Made by a program: the position numbers and the translations under genes
Part shown: positions 1-8,443 of the stretch, piece after piece
How the letters are laid out: each line of letters begins with the position of its first letter
How positions within the stretch are numbered: the stretch's first letter is position 1
Source: Quadrisphaera sp. RL12-1S
GTDB lineage: Bacteria; Actinomycetota; Actinomycetes; Actinomycetales; Quadrisphaeraceae
Direction of reading: 5' to 3'
Assembly (NCBI RefSeq): GCF_014270065.1
Contig: NZ_JACNME010000006.1
Location: forward strand, 124,001-188,000
Length of the DNA: 64,000 nt
The notes under the pieces: generated by a model
Seen by the model: the letters and a program-made list of their open reading frames with translations, nothing else
What the model was told of the DNA's origin: nothing
Database searches by the model: none

Positions 1-342
1 GGCGGCTGCGGCCTGCGCCTCGGAGGCGATCTTGGCCAGGCCCGAGACCTGCTGGAAGGCGGACACCACCCACAGGTCGTGGCCGGGCGAGACCGCGGGC
101 GAGCTGGTGGGCGGGGCGGTCGAGAGGCCCTGGTACCCGGCCGCGACGGCGTCGGTGACGGCTGCGGGCACCGCGGCGCTGCTGGCGCCGGACCCTCCGG
201 TCGCCGAGGTGGCCCCGGTGGCGGAGGAGCAGGCCGCCAGCACGAGGGCGGCGGCGGTGGCCGCGGCGGCCACCAGGAGCGCGCGGGCGGCGGCCGGCCG
301 GTGGGTCGCGGCCGGCCGGCGGGCGGGGTGGGGACTGGTCAT
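1..342 (-). CDS. ABC-type sugar-binding lipoprotein, N-terminal part
   Basis: Reads off the left edge, so only the first 114 residues are visible. The protein begins MTSPHPARRPAATHRPAAA, runs into an Ala/Leu/Val-rich hydrophobic stretch and ends the signal at a lipobox LAAC-SS near residue 40, so it should be a lipid-anchored exported protein. A Ser/Gly/Thr/Ala linker follows. The last visible part (HDLWVVSAFQQVSGLAKIA) resembles the first strand and helix of the periplasmic binding protein fold of sugar importers. The ATG at 342 is chosen because AAGGAG (354-349 on this strand) sits 7 bases before it; a GTG at 345 is in frame. The family call rests on the short end segment only and the sugar is unknown. 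Confidence 0.55.
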   Translation of the reverse strand, partial: MTSPHPARRPAATHRPAAARALLVAAAATAAALVLAACSSATGATSATGGSGASSAAVPAAVTDAVAAGYQGLSTAPPTSSPAVSPGHDLWVVSAFQQVSGLAKIASEAQAAAA

Positions 343-510
343 CACACGACTCCTTCGTCGACGAGGACCCGAAGATGTCTGCTCGCGCAGCGTCAGACTT
401 GACCAGGGCGGTCATCAACTTGGCTTGAACGGCCAGGCTGCCGGGTGAGCACTGGCGGTGGGGAGGGCCGAGCGGGTGGTCTCGGAGGCCGGCCCCACGA
501 AGGAGTGACC

Positions 511-936
511 GTGCACGACATCGCCCTGCGCCCCCGCTTCACCATCACCGCGGACATCGCCCCGCCGGAGCCGCTGGTCGACCGCGGCGACCGGCTCGAC
601 CTCATCGCCATCACCGGTGGCTCGGTGACGGGGGACCTCACCGGCGCGGTGGTCCCCGGAGGTGCCGACTGGTGCGTGACGCGCAGCGACGGGGTGGTGG
701 CCGTCGAGGCCCGCTACGTCGTGAGGACGTCGGCGGGCTCGCTCGTCGACGTCCACAACACCGGGGTCCTGCGCCCCACCGGACCGGACGAGCCGCCGTA
801 CTTCCTCACCACCCCGCGGTTCCGCACGGTCGACCCGGCGCTGCACTGGCTCACCGCGACGGTGTTCCTGGGCGAGGCGCACGTGGAGGGGGACCGCGTG
901 GTCATCGAGGTCGCCGAGGTGGTGGTCCGGGCCTGA
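511..936 (+). CDS. DUF3237 (UPF0311) family protein
   Basis: 141 residues, the usual length for the DUF3237 beta-barrel family. It starts MHDIALRPRFTITADIAPP, and the motifs GDRLDLIAITGG and the conserved Glu-Ala-Arg-Tyr followed by LVDVHNTGV are typical of the family. The biochemical role of this family is not established, but members often sit in aromatic or hydroxylated-compound catabolic clusters. The GTG at 511 is preferred over an in-frame start at 445 because GAAGGAG at 499-505 lies 5 bases upstream. Only 23 bases separate it from the MetE-core gene downstream, so the two are probably one transcript. It is divergent from the lipoprotein gene at 342, with the shared promoter in 343-510, where I see no clear operator. 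Confidence 0.8.
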   Translation: MHDIALRPRFTITADIAPPEPLVDRGDRLDLIAITGGSVTGDLTGAVVPGGADWCVTRSDGVVAVEARYVVRTSAGSLVDVHNTGVLRPTGPDEPPYFLTTPRFRTVDPALHWLTATVFLGEAHVEGDRVVIEVAEVVVRA

Positions 937-959
937 CGGCTCGTGGGCAGACTGGGGCG

Positions 960-2108
960 ATGACGTCGAGCACCGACACCGAGGTCCGCCACGAGGTCGT
1001 CCCCTTCCACGCCGACCACGTCGGCAGCCTGCTGCGCCCGCCCGCGCTCCGGGGCGCCCGCGCGCAGCGCGCCGCCGGTGAGATCACCGCCGAGCAGCTG
1101 ACCGAGGTTGAGGACGCCGCAGTCCGCGACGTCGTGCGCCGCCAGGCCGACCTGGGGCTGCGCGTGGTCACCGACGGCGAGCTGCGCCGCCACTACTGGC
1201 ACGAGGACTTCATCCTCTCCCTCGGCGGGATCGAGGTGAAGGAGGCGTTCACCCGGCAGTTCCACACCCTGGACGGCGAGCCCGTCGACGTCCCGCTGAC
1301 CCGCGTGAAGGCCACCGCTCCTGTGCACCTGGAGCACACGGTCTTCGCCGACCACCTGGCGTTCCTGCAGCGGGCCGCGCAGGAGCAGGGGGCCGGCCAG
1401 GTGCCCAAGCTGACGATGCCCTCGCCCAACCAGGTGCACAACACCTTCATCCCCCTCGACGGCACGCCGGCCTACGGCGAGGGCGGCCCGGGCACGGAGG
1501 CCGACGAGCGGCTGCGCGCCGACATCGCCGCCGCGTACGCCGAGCAGCTGCGGCGCCTGCACACCCAGGGCCTGAGGTACGCCCAGCTCGACGACGTGTC
1601 GCTGACCTTCTTCGGAGACCCCAAGGGCGCCGGGCTCGCCCAGAGCCGCCTGCCGGCGTTCATCGACCTGTTCAACGCGGCCATCGCGGACCGCCCGGCC
1701 GACCTCAAGGTCGCCACACACCTGTGCCGCGGCAACTACCGCTCCTCGTGGGCGCAGACCGGCGGGTACGAGCAGATCGCCGAGAGGCTCTTCAACGACC
1801 TCGGCGTGGACGGCTACTTCCTCGAGTTCGACGACGAGCGGTCGGGCTCCCTCGACGTCCTGCGCTTCCTGCCGCCGGGCAAGCGCGTGGTGCTGGGCCT
1901 GGTCACCACCAAGGTGCCGGCCCTGGAGGACGAGGACGCCCTCGTGCGGCGCATCGAGGAGGCCGCGACCTTCGCGCCGCTGGAGCAGCTGGCGCTGAGC
2001 GGGCAGTGCGGGTTCAGCTCGACGGAGGAGGGCAACGACCTCACCGAGGACGAGCAGTGGCGCAAGCTCGAGCTCGTCGTCCGCGTGGCCGAGCGCGTCT
2101 GGGGCTGA
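960..2108 (+). CDS. MetE-core cobalamin-independent methyltransferase
   Basis: 382 residues, matching only the C-terminal catalytic half of methionine synthase MetE (full MetE is about 750). The zinc ligands of that domain are present: HLC (His and Cys) in the segment ATHLCRGNYR, Glu in YFLEFDDE, and Cys in LSGQCGF. The N-terminal HVGSLLRPP motif is also typical. The family transfers a methyl group from a folate or other donor to a thiol. Stand-alone core proteins in bacteria are often annotated methionine synthase II, but the acceptor is generally unproven. Its place next to vanAB, which releases one-carbon units from vanillate, makes a methyl-handling role tempting but unproven. It follows the DUF3237 gene by 23 bases. 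Confidence 0.8.
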   Translation: MTSSTDTEVRHEVVPFHADHVGSLLRPPALRGARAQRAAGEITAEQLTEVEDAAVRDVVRRQADLGLRVVTDGELRRHYWHEDFILSLGGIEVKEAFTRQFHTLDGEPVDVPLTRVKATAPVHLEHTVFADHLAFLQRAAQEQGAGQVPKLTMPSPNQVHNTFIPLDGTPAYGEGGPGTEADERLRADIAAAYAEQLRRLHTQGLRYAQLDDVSLTFFGDPKGAGLAQSRLPAFIDLFNAAIADRPADLKVATHLCRGNYRSSWAQTGGYEQIAERLFNDLGVDGYFLEFDDERSGSLDVLRFLPPGKRVVLGLVTTKVPALEDEDALVRRIEEAATFAPLEQLALSGQCGFSSTEEGNDLTEDEQWRKLELVVRVAERVWG

Positions 2109-2224
2109 CCCCACCCCTCCTCGCTCACCCTCGATGGCTCAGGGTGGCCCCGGTCCACTCCCACGGGACCGGGGCCACCCCGAGCCCACGCGGGAAGAGA
2201 CCAGGTCCACCCGGGGGTGGCGGA

Positions 2225-2268
2225 CGCCCATGATCACAGGGGCTCCTGTTCACAGCGCCCATGATCAC
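2225..2268. repeat. Direct repeat of CGCCCATGATCAC
   Basis: Two identical 13-base copies (2225-2237 and 2256-2268) 31 bases apart in the gap between the MetE-core gene and the 3' end of vanB. On the minus strand each reads GTGATCATGGGCG, the core also found at the ends of pobA and pcaL. It probably acts as a transcription-end or REP-like element; no perfect hairpin is visible here. Confidence 0.5.
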
Positions 2269-2279
2269 GGAAGGACGGC

Positions 2280-3299
2280 TCAGGGAAGGCGGAGCACCAG
2301 CTCCGCCGGCTCCCCGTCGGTGGTGGCGACGCGGGAGACGCACACGCACAGCGACGTGCCCGCTTCCTGCTGGCGACGGCTGAGGAAGACGTCGCGGTGG
2401 TCGATCGCGCCACGCACCGAGGCGACGTCGATGCGGCACAGCCCGCACTCGCCCTTGCGGCAGTCGTACATGAGGTCGGCCCCGGCGCGCTGCAGCGCCT
2501 CCAGCAGGGTGGTGTCCGGGCCGACGGTCGTGCGCAGCCCGATCTCGGGGATGCAGGCGGTGAACGGCTGCGGGTCGTACCAGCCCGAGCTGCCGAAGGT
2601 CTCGAACCGCAGGGTGCTGGCCGGCAGGCCGCGGGCCTCCCAGCCGCGGCGCACCGCGTCCATGAGGCGGATCGGGCCGCACACGTACGCCTCCGCCCCT
2701 CCGGCCACGGCGCTGTCAGCTGCGGCGACCTCGTCGAGCAGCGCGCCGACGTCGAAGGCACCGTGCTCGTCGTCGACGTGGAGGCGGTAGCGGTCTCCCA
2801 GCAGCGCGGCGAGGTCGTCGGCGTACGCGGCCCGCGAGCGCGTCCGCACCACGTGGTCGAGGACCACGTCGGCGCCGCGCGCGGCCAGGCGCCGCGCCAT
2901 CGCCACCAGCGCCGTGATGCCGATGCCGCCGGCCACCAGGTGGTAGCGCCCGGCGCCCAGGCGCAGCGGGAACCCCTGGAGGGGGGCGCTGCACTCGACG
3001 CCGTCTCCGACGGCGAGGGAGTGCACGTAGTGACCGCCGCCGCGGGAGGTGGGGGTGAGCAGCACCGAGATCGCCGAGCGCGTTCCGTCGGCGCTGGCGT
3101 CGACCACGGAGTACGAGCGCACCTCCCTGCGCCGACCACCAGGCCCCTCGACGTGGACGACGAGCTGCAGGTGGGCGCCGGGCTCGGCGGGACGCCCGGG
3201 GGCGTGCTCGAGGACCACGCGCCGCACCCCGTCGGCGACGTCGCGCGCCTCGACGACGCGCGCCGGGCGCACCTCCGCGTTCACGGAGGAGGCGCTCAC
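2280..3299 (-). CDS. vanB: Vanillate O-demethylase reductase subunit
   Basis: 339 residues. Domain order is that of the phthalate dioxygenase reductase/VanB family: an N-terminal flavin-binding barrel with RSYSVV near residues 70-75, an NAD-binding domain with GGIGITALV and YVCGP, and a C-terminal plant-type ferredoxin with CRKGECGLC followed by a fourth Cys (LCVC). It passes electrons from NADH through flavin and a [2Fe-2S] cluster to the VanA oxygenase. The GTG at 3299 overlaps the vanA stop by four bases (GTGA), indicating translational coupling. Order and content make the VanB call strong, although reductases of this family also serve other Rieske oxygenases. Confidence 0.88.
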   Translation of the reverse strand: MSASSVNAEVRPARVVEARDVADGVRRVVLEHAPGRPAEPGAHLQLVVHVEGPGGRRREVRSYSVVDASADGTRSAISVLLTPTSRGGGHYVHSLAVGDGVECSAPLQGFPLRLGAGRYHLVAGGIGITALVAMARRLAARGADVVLDHVVRTRSRAAYADDLAALLGDRYRLHVDDEHGAFDVGALLDEVAAADSAVAGGAEAYVCGPIRLMDAVRRGWEARGLPASTLRFETFGSSGWYDPQPFTACIPEIGLRTTVGPDTTLLEALQRAGADLMYDCRKGECGLCRIDVASVRGAIDHRDVFLSRRQQEAGTSLCVCVSRVATTDGEPAELVLRLP

Positions 3300-4399
3300 A
3301 CCCGCCCCTCGGCGCGCAGCATCTCGTCGAGGATGCGCCGCACCCACATGCCGCCGGCGTCGATGTTCAAGGAGTAGAACTCCTTGCCCGGGTTGGCGTC
3401 GATGGCCCGCTGCTGGGCGGCGAGCATCGCCTCGTCCTCCCCGAACACCCCGTGCACGCCCTCGCGCAGCTGCGTGGTGATGAGCTGGCTGTCGAGGCGG
3501 TAGTTGCGCATGAACGCCCAGAAGTAGTGCGAGGTCCGCTCGGTCTCGGGCGAGATGGTGTTCATGACGTAGCCGTTGACGCCCTGGCTGCGGTCGCCCT
3601 CGGGCGCGCCGGTGCCGGTGGGGGCGACGCCCACGTCGATGCAGATGGTGGACGGGGCGTAGTAGTGGATGATCTGCCAGCGGTCCACGCGGCCCTCGAA
3701 GCCGGGGAACCTGTCGCGGATGTTCTTCAGCCAGAACGGCGGGGGCGTCACGTCGCGCATCCAGCGCGTCACCGTCACCGAGCCGTCGGCCTCGCGGCGG
3801 GTGGTGAACTCGGACTCGCTGAGCTCGTCCTGGCCGATGCTCGAGTGGTGCACGAACTCCTCGTGCGTGAGGTCCATGAGGTTGTCGAGGACGAGCTGGT
3901 AGTTGCACGGGGCCTCGATGGTGAGGCCGTCGCCGGCCCACTCCGGGGAGTCCATCTGGTGCATGTCGGGAATGGACGCCGGGTCCGCGAGCAGCGGGTC
4001 ACCGGGCCACACCCACACGTAGCGGTAGCGCTGCTCCACCGGGTAGGAGGTCACCAGCGCGCTGGGGTTCACCGTCTCCTGCGCGGGCATCCTGGTGCAG
4101 CGACCCGCGGAGTTGTACTGCAGCCCGTGGTAGGGGCACTGGATCCCGTCCCGCCCGACCAGCGTGCCCATCGACAGCGGCGCCAGGCGGTGCCAGCAGG
4201 CGTCGGCGAGGGCCACCGGGCGGCCGTCGGCCGTGCGGTACAGCGCCATGGGCTGGCCCGCGACCGTCCGCGCGAGCGGCTTCCTGGACGTCACCTCGTG
4301 GTCCCACGCGGCGGCGTACCAGGCGTTGAGGGGGAACGGGAAGATCTTGGCGTTGACCTGCCCGGGTGCGGCCAGCGGCTCTGCCTGCACGTCGGTCAT
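3296..4399 (-). CDS. vanA: Vanillate O-demethylase oxygenase subunit
   Basis: 367 residues. The N-terminal Rieske domain shows C68-W-H70 and C88-P-Y-H91. The catalytic domain carries the mononuclear iron motif D172-x3-D176-x2-H179-x4-H184. Length and the closing vanB gene fit VanA, which oxidises the methoxyl group of vanillate to give protocatechuate and formaldehyde. The ATG at 4399 has AGGAG a few bases upstream. The gene is preceded by an IclR gene in the same direction, and a 17-base palindrome lies 80 bases before the start. Related O-demethylases for methoxybenzoates such as isovanillate cannot be excluded by sequence alone. Confidence 0.88.
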   Translation of the reverse strand: MTDVQAEPLAAPGQVNAKIFPFPLNAWYAAAWDHEVTSRKPLARTVAGQPMALYRTADGRPVALADACWHRLAPLSMGTLVGRDGIQCPYHGLQYNSAGRCTRMPAQETVNPSALVTSYPVEQRYRYVWVWPGDPLLADPASIPDMHQMDSPEWAGDGLTIEAPCNYQLVLDNLMDLTHEEFVHHSSIGQDELSESEFTTRREADGSVTVTRWMRDVTPPPFWLKNIRDRFPGFEGRVDRWQIIHYYAPSTICIDVGVAPTGTGAPEGDRSQGVNGYVMNTISPETERTSHYFWAFMRNYRLDSQLITTQLREGVHGVFGEDEAMLAAQQRAIDANPGKEFYSLNIDAGGMWVRRILDEMLRAEGRV

Positions 4400-4478
4400 G
4401 GGGTGCTCCTCACCGTGGTGCGTCACGTCGTCGTGGTCCGGTGAGGATCGACGACGACGACAACGCGCCGCACCCGCA

Positions 4479-4495
4479 CTTCCGACAGACGGAAG
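4479..4495. promoter_or_regulatory. Putative IclR operator before vanA
   Basis: Perfect palindrome CTTCCG-ACAGA-CGGAAG, 80 bases upstream of the vanA start and just past the stop of the iclR gene. The same 17-base pattern occurs before pobA and pcaH, so it is read as a regulator-binding site rather than a terminator. Confidence 0.65.
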
Positions 4496-4503
4496 AGCGC
4501 TGG

Positions 4504-5259
4504 TCAGCGCGGCAGGAACTGCGCGTCGGCGCGCGCAGCCAGGGCTCGCGAGATGCCCAGCGCCGCGGCCCGCACCGCCGGGACCAGGGGCGCGGCGGTG
4601 GTGCGGGCGGTGCTGTAGACCACCGACACGGCAGCCACCACCTCTGCGCGCCCGCGGCGCACCGGCGCCGCCACCGACGCGGCCCCGTCGGTGACCTGCT
4701 GGTCGCTGAACGCGACCCCGGCCCGGCGCACCTCGGCGAGCAGCGCCCGCAGGCGCTCCGGGTCGGTCACGGTGCGCTCGGTCCACCGCCGCACGGGCAC
4801 CGCGAGGGCGGCCTCCTGCACCGCGGCGGGGGCGTGCGCGAGCAGCACGCGCCCCACTCCCGTGGAGGGCAGCGGGAAGCGCGCACCCGCGCGGGTCATC
4901 ACGCCCACGGAGTCCGGTCCGGTGAGCCGCTCGACGAACACGCTCTCGAGGTCCTCGCGGACCGCCAGCTGCACGTTCTCACGGGTGGCGGCGTAGAGGT
5001 CCTCGAGGAAGGGCAGCGCGACGTCGCGCAGCTCGGGTCCGCGCGGCGCGAGGGAGGCGAGCTCCCACAGGCGGAGCCCCACCGACAGGGTGCCGTCCGG
5101 GGCGCGTTCGAGCGCCCCCCACGCGACGAGGTCGCCGACGATGCGGTGGGTGGTGGTGAGCGGCAGGCCGGCGGCGGAAGCGACCTCGGCCAGCCGCAGC
5201 CGCGGGTGGCGCGCGGTGAAGGCCCCGAGCACCTGCAGCGTCCGCGTGGTCAGCGTCAT
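4504..5259 (-). CDS. IclR-family regulator of the vanillate genes
   Basis: 251 residues. It has an N-terminal winged helix-turn-helix (RTLQVLGAF, then LAEVASAAGLPLTTTHRIVGDL) and a C-terminal IclR effector domain (LPSTGVGRVLLAHAP; SVAAPVRRG). It lies upstream of vanAB in the same direction (104-base gap) and divergent from the aldehyde dehydrogenase gene, so it probably controls both in response to vanillate or protocatechuate. The ATG at 5259 gives the normal N-terminus for the family, but no Shine-Dalgarno sequence precedes it, so the message may be leaderless or start elsewhere. The effector is inferred from context. Confidence 0.85.
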   Translation of the reverse strand: MTLTTRTLQVLGAFTARHPRLRLAEVASAAGLPLTTTHRIVGDLVAWGALERAPDGTLSVGLRLWELASLAPRGPELRDVALPFLEDLYAATRENVQLAVREDLESVFVERLTGPDSVGVMTRAGARFPLPSTGVGRVLLAHAPAAVQEAALAVPVRRWTERTVTDPERLRALLAEVRRAGVAFSDQQVTDGAASVAAPVRRGRAEVVAAVSVVYSTARTTAAPLVPAVRAAALGISRALAARADAQFLPR

Positions 5260-5271
5260 GAGGCGGAGAGG

Positions 5272-5288
5272 ATCCCACCTGGCGGAAC
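5272..5288. promoter_or_regulatory. Degenerate IclR-type half palindrome
   Basis: ATCCCACCTGGCGGAAC matches the vanA/pobA/pcaH palindrome in its right half (CGGAA) but only partly in its left half, about 12 of 17 positions. It lies in the 103-base gap between the divergent iclR and aldehyde dehydrogenase genes, where autoregulation would be expected. Confidence 0.3.
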
Positions 5289-5362
5289 GCGCCGGGCGTG
5301 CGGTCCAGGCGGTCACGTAGCGTCCGAGCTGTCCTGACACGCACCGAGCAGGAGGTTCGACG

Positions 5363-6871
5363 ATGACCGCCACTGCCGAGTCCCGCAGCACCACCACGCC
5401 CGCCCCGACAGGGAGCCTCATCGACGAGGCCGCCGTCAGCGGGAAGATCTTCATCGACGGCCAGTGGGTGCCCGGCAGCTCGCAGGCCCCCTCGGTGGCC
5501 CCCGCCACCGGCGAGACCATCGCCACCGTGGGCCTGGCCGGCCCCGACGACGTGGCTCGCGCCGCCGAGGGAGCCGCACGCGCCCAGAAGGCGTGGGCCG
5601 CCACCCCGCACCCGCAGCGCGCCGCCGTCCTGCGCCGCGCCGGGCAGCTGTGGGAGCAGCACGCCGAGGAGGTCATGGGCTGGAACGTCCGCGAGGTCGG
5701 CGCCATCCCCCCGCTGGCCGGGTTCGCGCTCCACGTCACCGCCGCCGAGTGCTACGAGGCCGCGTCGCTGCCCTCGGCGCCGCGCGGCACGGTGCTGTCC
5801 AGCGAGGAGCCGCGCCTGTCGCTGGCCGAGCAGGTGCCGGTGGGCGTGGTCGGCGTCATCTCCCCGTTCAACGTGCCGCTCATCCTCGGCATCCGCGCGG
5901 TGGCCCCGGCGCTGGCGCTCGGCAACGCCGTGCTGCTCAAGCCGGACCCCCGCACGGTCATGACCGGTGGTGTGGCGTTCGTGCGGATCTTCGAGGAGGC
6001 GGGCCTGCCCGCAGGCCTGCTGCAGCTGGTGCCCGGTGGCGCCGACGTCGGCGAGGCGCTGGTCACCGACCCGCGCGTGCGCGTCATCGCCTTCACCGGC
6101 TCCACCCGCGCGGGCCGGGCCGTGGGCGAGTTGGCGGGGCGCCACCTCAAGCGCGCGCACCTGGAGCTGGGCGGCAACAGCGCGTTCCTCGTGCGGGAGG
6201 ACGCCGACGTCGACAAGGCCGTCAACCTCGCCACGTGGGGCTCGTTCCTCCACCAGGGCCAGATCTGCATGACGGTCGGCCGCCACATCGTCCACGAGTC
6301 GGTCTTCGACGAGTACGTCGAGAAGCTGGCCGCCAAGGCGGACTCGATGCACGTCGGCGACCCGGCCGCCGGGCAGGTGCACCTCGGCCCGCTCATCGAC
6401 GAGGTCCAGCGCGACCGCGTGCACTCCCTCGTGCAGGACGCCGTGGCCCAGGGCGCCCAGCTGCGTGCCGGCGGCACCTACGAGGACCTCTTCTACCGCC
6501 CCACCGTGCTGGCGCACACCCCGAAGGACGCGCAGGCGTACTGCGAGGAGGTGTTCGGCCCCGTGGCGTCGGTGGTCTCGTACGCGACCGACGACGAGGC
6601 GGTGGAGCTGGCCTCCGCCACCGAGTACGGGCTGTCCCTGGGGATCGTCAGCAAGGACGCGCTCGGGGCGCTGGAGCTGGCGCGGCGCATCCCCACCGGC
6701 ATCGTGCACATCAACGACCAGACGGTGAACGACGAGGCCAACACCCCGTTCGGCGGCGTGGGCGCCTCTGGCACGGGCTCGCGCCACGGCGGTGCCCAGG
6801 CCAACGTCGAGGCGTTCACGGAGACCCGCTGGATCACCCTGCGCCGCGAGCCCGGCCAGTACCCCCTCTGA
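5363..6871 (+). CDS. Aromatic aldehyde dehydrogenase (vanillin/benzaldehyde type)
   Basis: 502 residues of the NAD(P)-dependent aldehyde dehydrogenase superfamily. The catalytic Glu268 is in LELGGNS and the nucleophile Cys302 in GQICMT; the cofactor motif FTGSTRAGR is present. The N-terminal region and the GEIHI-type end resemble benzaldehyde and vanillin dehydrogenases (Vdh). It would oxidise vanillin or 4-hydroxybenzaldehyde to the acids used by VanAB and PobA. The ATG at 5363 has a clear AGGAGG 7 bases upstream. It is divergent from the iclR gene and ends in a strong hairpin. Substrate is inferred from context. Confidence 0.8.
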   Translation: MTATAESRSTTTPAPTGSLIDEAAVSGKIFIDGQWVPGSSQAPSVAPATGETIATVGLAGPDDVARAAEGAARAQKAWAATPHPQRAAVLRRAGQLWEQHAEEVMGWNVREVGAIPPLAGFALHVTAAECYEAASLPSAPRGTVLSSEEPRLSLAEQVPVGVVGVISPFNVPLILGIRAVAPALALGNAVLLKPDPRTVMTGGVAFVRIFEEAGLPAGLLQLVPGGADVGEALVTDPRVRVIAFTGSTRAGRAVGELAGRHLKRAHLELGGNSAFLVREDADVDKAVNLATWGSFLHQGQICMTVGRHIVHESVFDEYVEKLAAKADSMHVGDPAAGQVHLGPLIDEVQRDRVHSLVQDAVAQGAQLRAGGTYEDLFYRPTVLAHTPKDAQAYCEEVFGPVASVVSYATDDEAVELASATEYGLSLGIVSKDALGALELARRIPTGIVHINDQTVNDEANTPFGGVGASGTGSRHGGAQANVEAFTETRWITLRREPGQYPL

Positions 6872-6877
6872 CCTGCT

Positions 6878-6933
6878 CAGCGCGGTCGTGGGTGTCGTGC
6901 ACGGGGGCGTGCACGATGCCCACGACCGCGCTG
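6878..6933. terminator. 25-bp hairpin after the aldehyde dehydrogenase gene
   Basis: Arms 6878-6902 and 6909-6933 pair over 25 positions with a 6-base loop (GGGGGC). The only two non-Watson-Crick positions become G-U pairs in RNA. It begins 7 bases after the stop codon. There is no U tract, as is usual for terminators in GC-rich actinobacteria. Confidence 0.75.
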
Positions 6934-6978
6934 CGGCATCCTCGGGTGAGTGACCACCCGCGCGTCGAGGAGCCGTCC

Positions 6979-8436
6979 GTGACCGCCGCCGACCCGCCAC
7001 CCCGCCCGCGCGCCCCGCGCGGCGGGCTGCGCCTCAAGCCCGTCGAGCTGCTGCTCGCCCAGCAGTCCGACGAGCGCACCGGCGGCCTGCGCCGCTCGAT
7101 GGGCGTCTGGCAGCTCACGGCGCTGAGCATCGGCGCCACCCTGGGCACCGGCATCTTCGTGATCCTCGGCGAGGCCGTGCCGCTGGCCGGCCCGGCGGTG
7201 GTCGTCTCGTTCGTGCTGGCGGGAGTGACGGCGCTGTTCTCGGCGTTGTCCTACGCCGAGCTCGCCGGGACCATCCCGGTCTCCGGCTCCTCCTACTCCT
7301 ACGTCTACGCGACGATGGGCGAGGTCGCGGCGTGGGTGTGCGGCTGGTGCCTGATGCTCGAGTACGGGGTCTCGGTCTCCGCGGTGGCGGTGGGCTGGGG
7401 CGCGTACCTCGACGAGCTCGCCCGCGCGGTCTTCGGCTCCTCCCTGCCGGAGGCCCTGGCCGCCCCGCCGGGTGACGGCGGCGTGGTCAACGTGCCCGCC
7501 GTGGTGGTGGTGCTCCTGGCGATGGCGCTGCTGCTGCGCGGCACGCAGGAGAGCGCGCGCGTCAACACCGCCGTCGTCGTCCTCAAGGTGGCGGTGCTGG
7601 TGTTCTTCTGCGCCGTCGCCTTCACGGCCTTCCGCGCGGGTGACCTGGCGCCGTTCGCGCCGCTGGGGGTGGCGGGCATCACCGCGGCCGCCTCGCAGGT
7701 GTTCTTCTCCTACATCGGCTTCGACGCCGCGTCCACGGCCGGTGAGGAGGCCCGCGACCCGCGCCGGGACCTGCCGCGCGCCATCCTGCTCTCGCTGCTG
7801 GTGGTCACCGCCCTGTACTGCCTCGTGGCGCTCGCCGCCCTGGGCGCGGTGCCGTGGAGGCAGCTGGACGGCTCCGAGGCGGCGCTCGCCGACGTGCTGC
7901 GCAGCGCCGTCGGCAGCTCCTGGCCCACGGTGGTGCTGTCCGTCGGGGCGGTCGTGGCCATCGCCAGCGTGGTCTTCACCGTCTTCTACGGGCAGACCCG
8001 CATCCTCTTCGCCATGTCGCGCGACGGGCTCGTGCCGCAGGTCTTCTCCCGGGTCAGCGGCCGCCAGCGGGTGCCGGTGGCCAACGTCCTCATCACCGGC
8101 GCCGTCATCGCCGTGCTCGCGGCCGTGGTGCCGCTGGGAGAGCTGGCCAACGCCACGAGCATCGGCACGCTGTTCGCGTTCGCGCTGGTCAACGTGGGTG
8201 TGCTGCTGCTGCGCCGGAGCCGCCCCGACCTGCCGCGCACCTTCCGCACGCCGCTGTTCCCGCTCACGCCGCTGCTGGGCGTCGCGCTGTGCGTGCTGCT
8301 CATGATCGGGCTGCACGGAGCGACGTGGGCGGTGTTCGGCGCCTGGCTGCTCCTCGGCCTGGCGCTGTACGCCCTCTACGGGCGCAGGCGCTCGGCCCTC
8401 GCGAGGGCGGCGGCCGGCTCGCCGCCCTCCCCCTGA
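6979..8436 (+). CDS. APC-family amino acid/aromatic permease
   Basis: 485 residues with a hydrophilic N-terminus and about 12 membrane segments. The first helix carries the APC signature GATLGTGIFVILGE, and the segment FFSYIGFDAASTAGEEARDPRRD is typical of cationic amino acid transporter-like permeases. It should be a proton- or sodium-coupled importer in the cytoplasmic membrane. The substrate is unknown; position inside an aromatic island suggests an aromatic amino acid or acid, but no residue proves it. The GTG at 6979 is chosen for a GAGGAG about 6 bases upstream. It ends 7 bases from the convergent thiolase gene at 8444. Confidence 0.78.
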   Translation: MTAADPPPRPRAPRGGLRLKPVELLLAQQSDERTGGLRRSMGVWQLTALSIGATLGTGIFVILGEAVPLAGPAVVVSFVLAGVTALFSALSYAELAGTIPVSGSSYSYVYATMGEVAAWVCGWCLMLEYGVSVSAVAVGWGAYLDELARAVFGSSLPEALAAPPGDGGVVNVPAVVVVLLAMALLLRGTQESARVNTAVVVLKVAVLVFFCAVAFTAFRAGDLAPFAPLGVAGITAAASQVFFSYIGFDAASTAGEEARDPRRDLPRAILLSLLVVTALYCLVALAALGAVPWRQLDGSEAALADVLRSAVGSSWPTVVLSVGAVVAIASVVFTVFYGQTRILFAMSRDGLVPQVFSRVSGRQRVPVANVLITGAVIAVLAAVVPLGELANATSIGTLFAFALVNVGVLLLRRSRPDLPRTFRTPLFPLTPLLGVALCVLLMIGLHGATWAVFGAWLLLGLALYALYGRRRSALARAAAGSPPSP

Positions 8437-8443
8437 GCGGGCG

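Noticed and set aside
714-2114. 466-codon open frame on the minus strand opposite the MetE-core gene
   Set aside because: It is a shadow caused by high GC: His/Gly/Arg-rich with no domain, while the plus strand encodes a protein with all zinc ligands.
4979-7000. 673-codon frame on the minus strand across the aldehyde dehydrogenase gene
   Set aside because: Overlaps a well-supported dehydrogenase with both catalytic residues; the minus frame looks like random GC-rich sequence.
6877-8316. 479-codon open frame opposite the APC permease
   Set aside because: Composition is Gln/His/Arg/Gly with no motif; the plus-strand protein has clear membrane helices and an APC signature.
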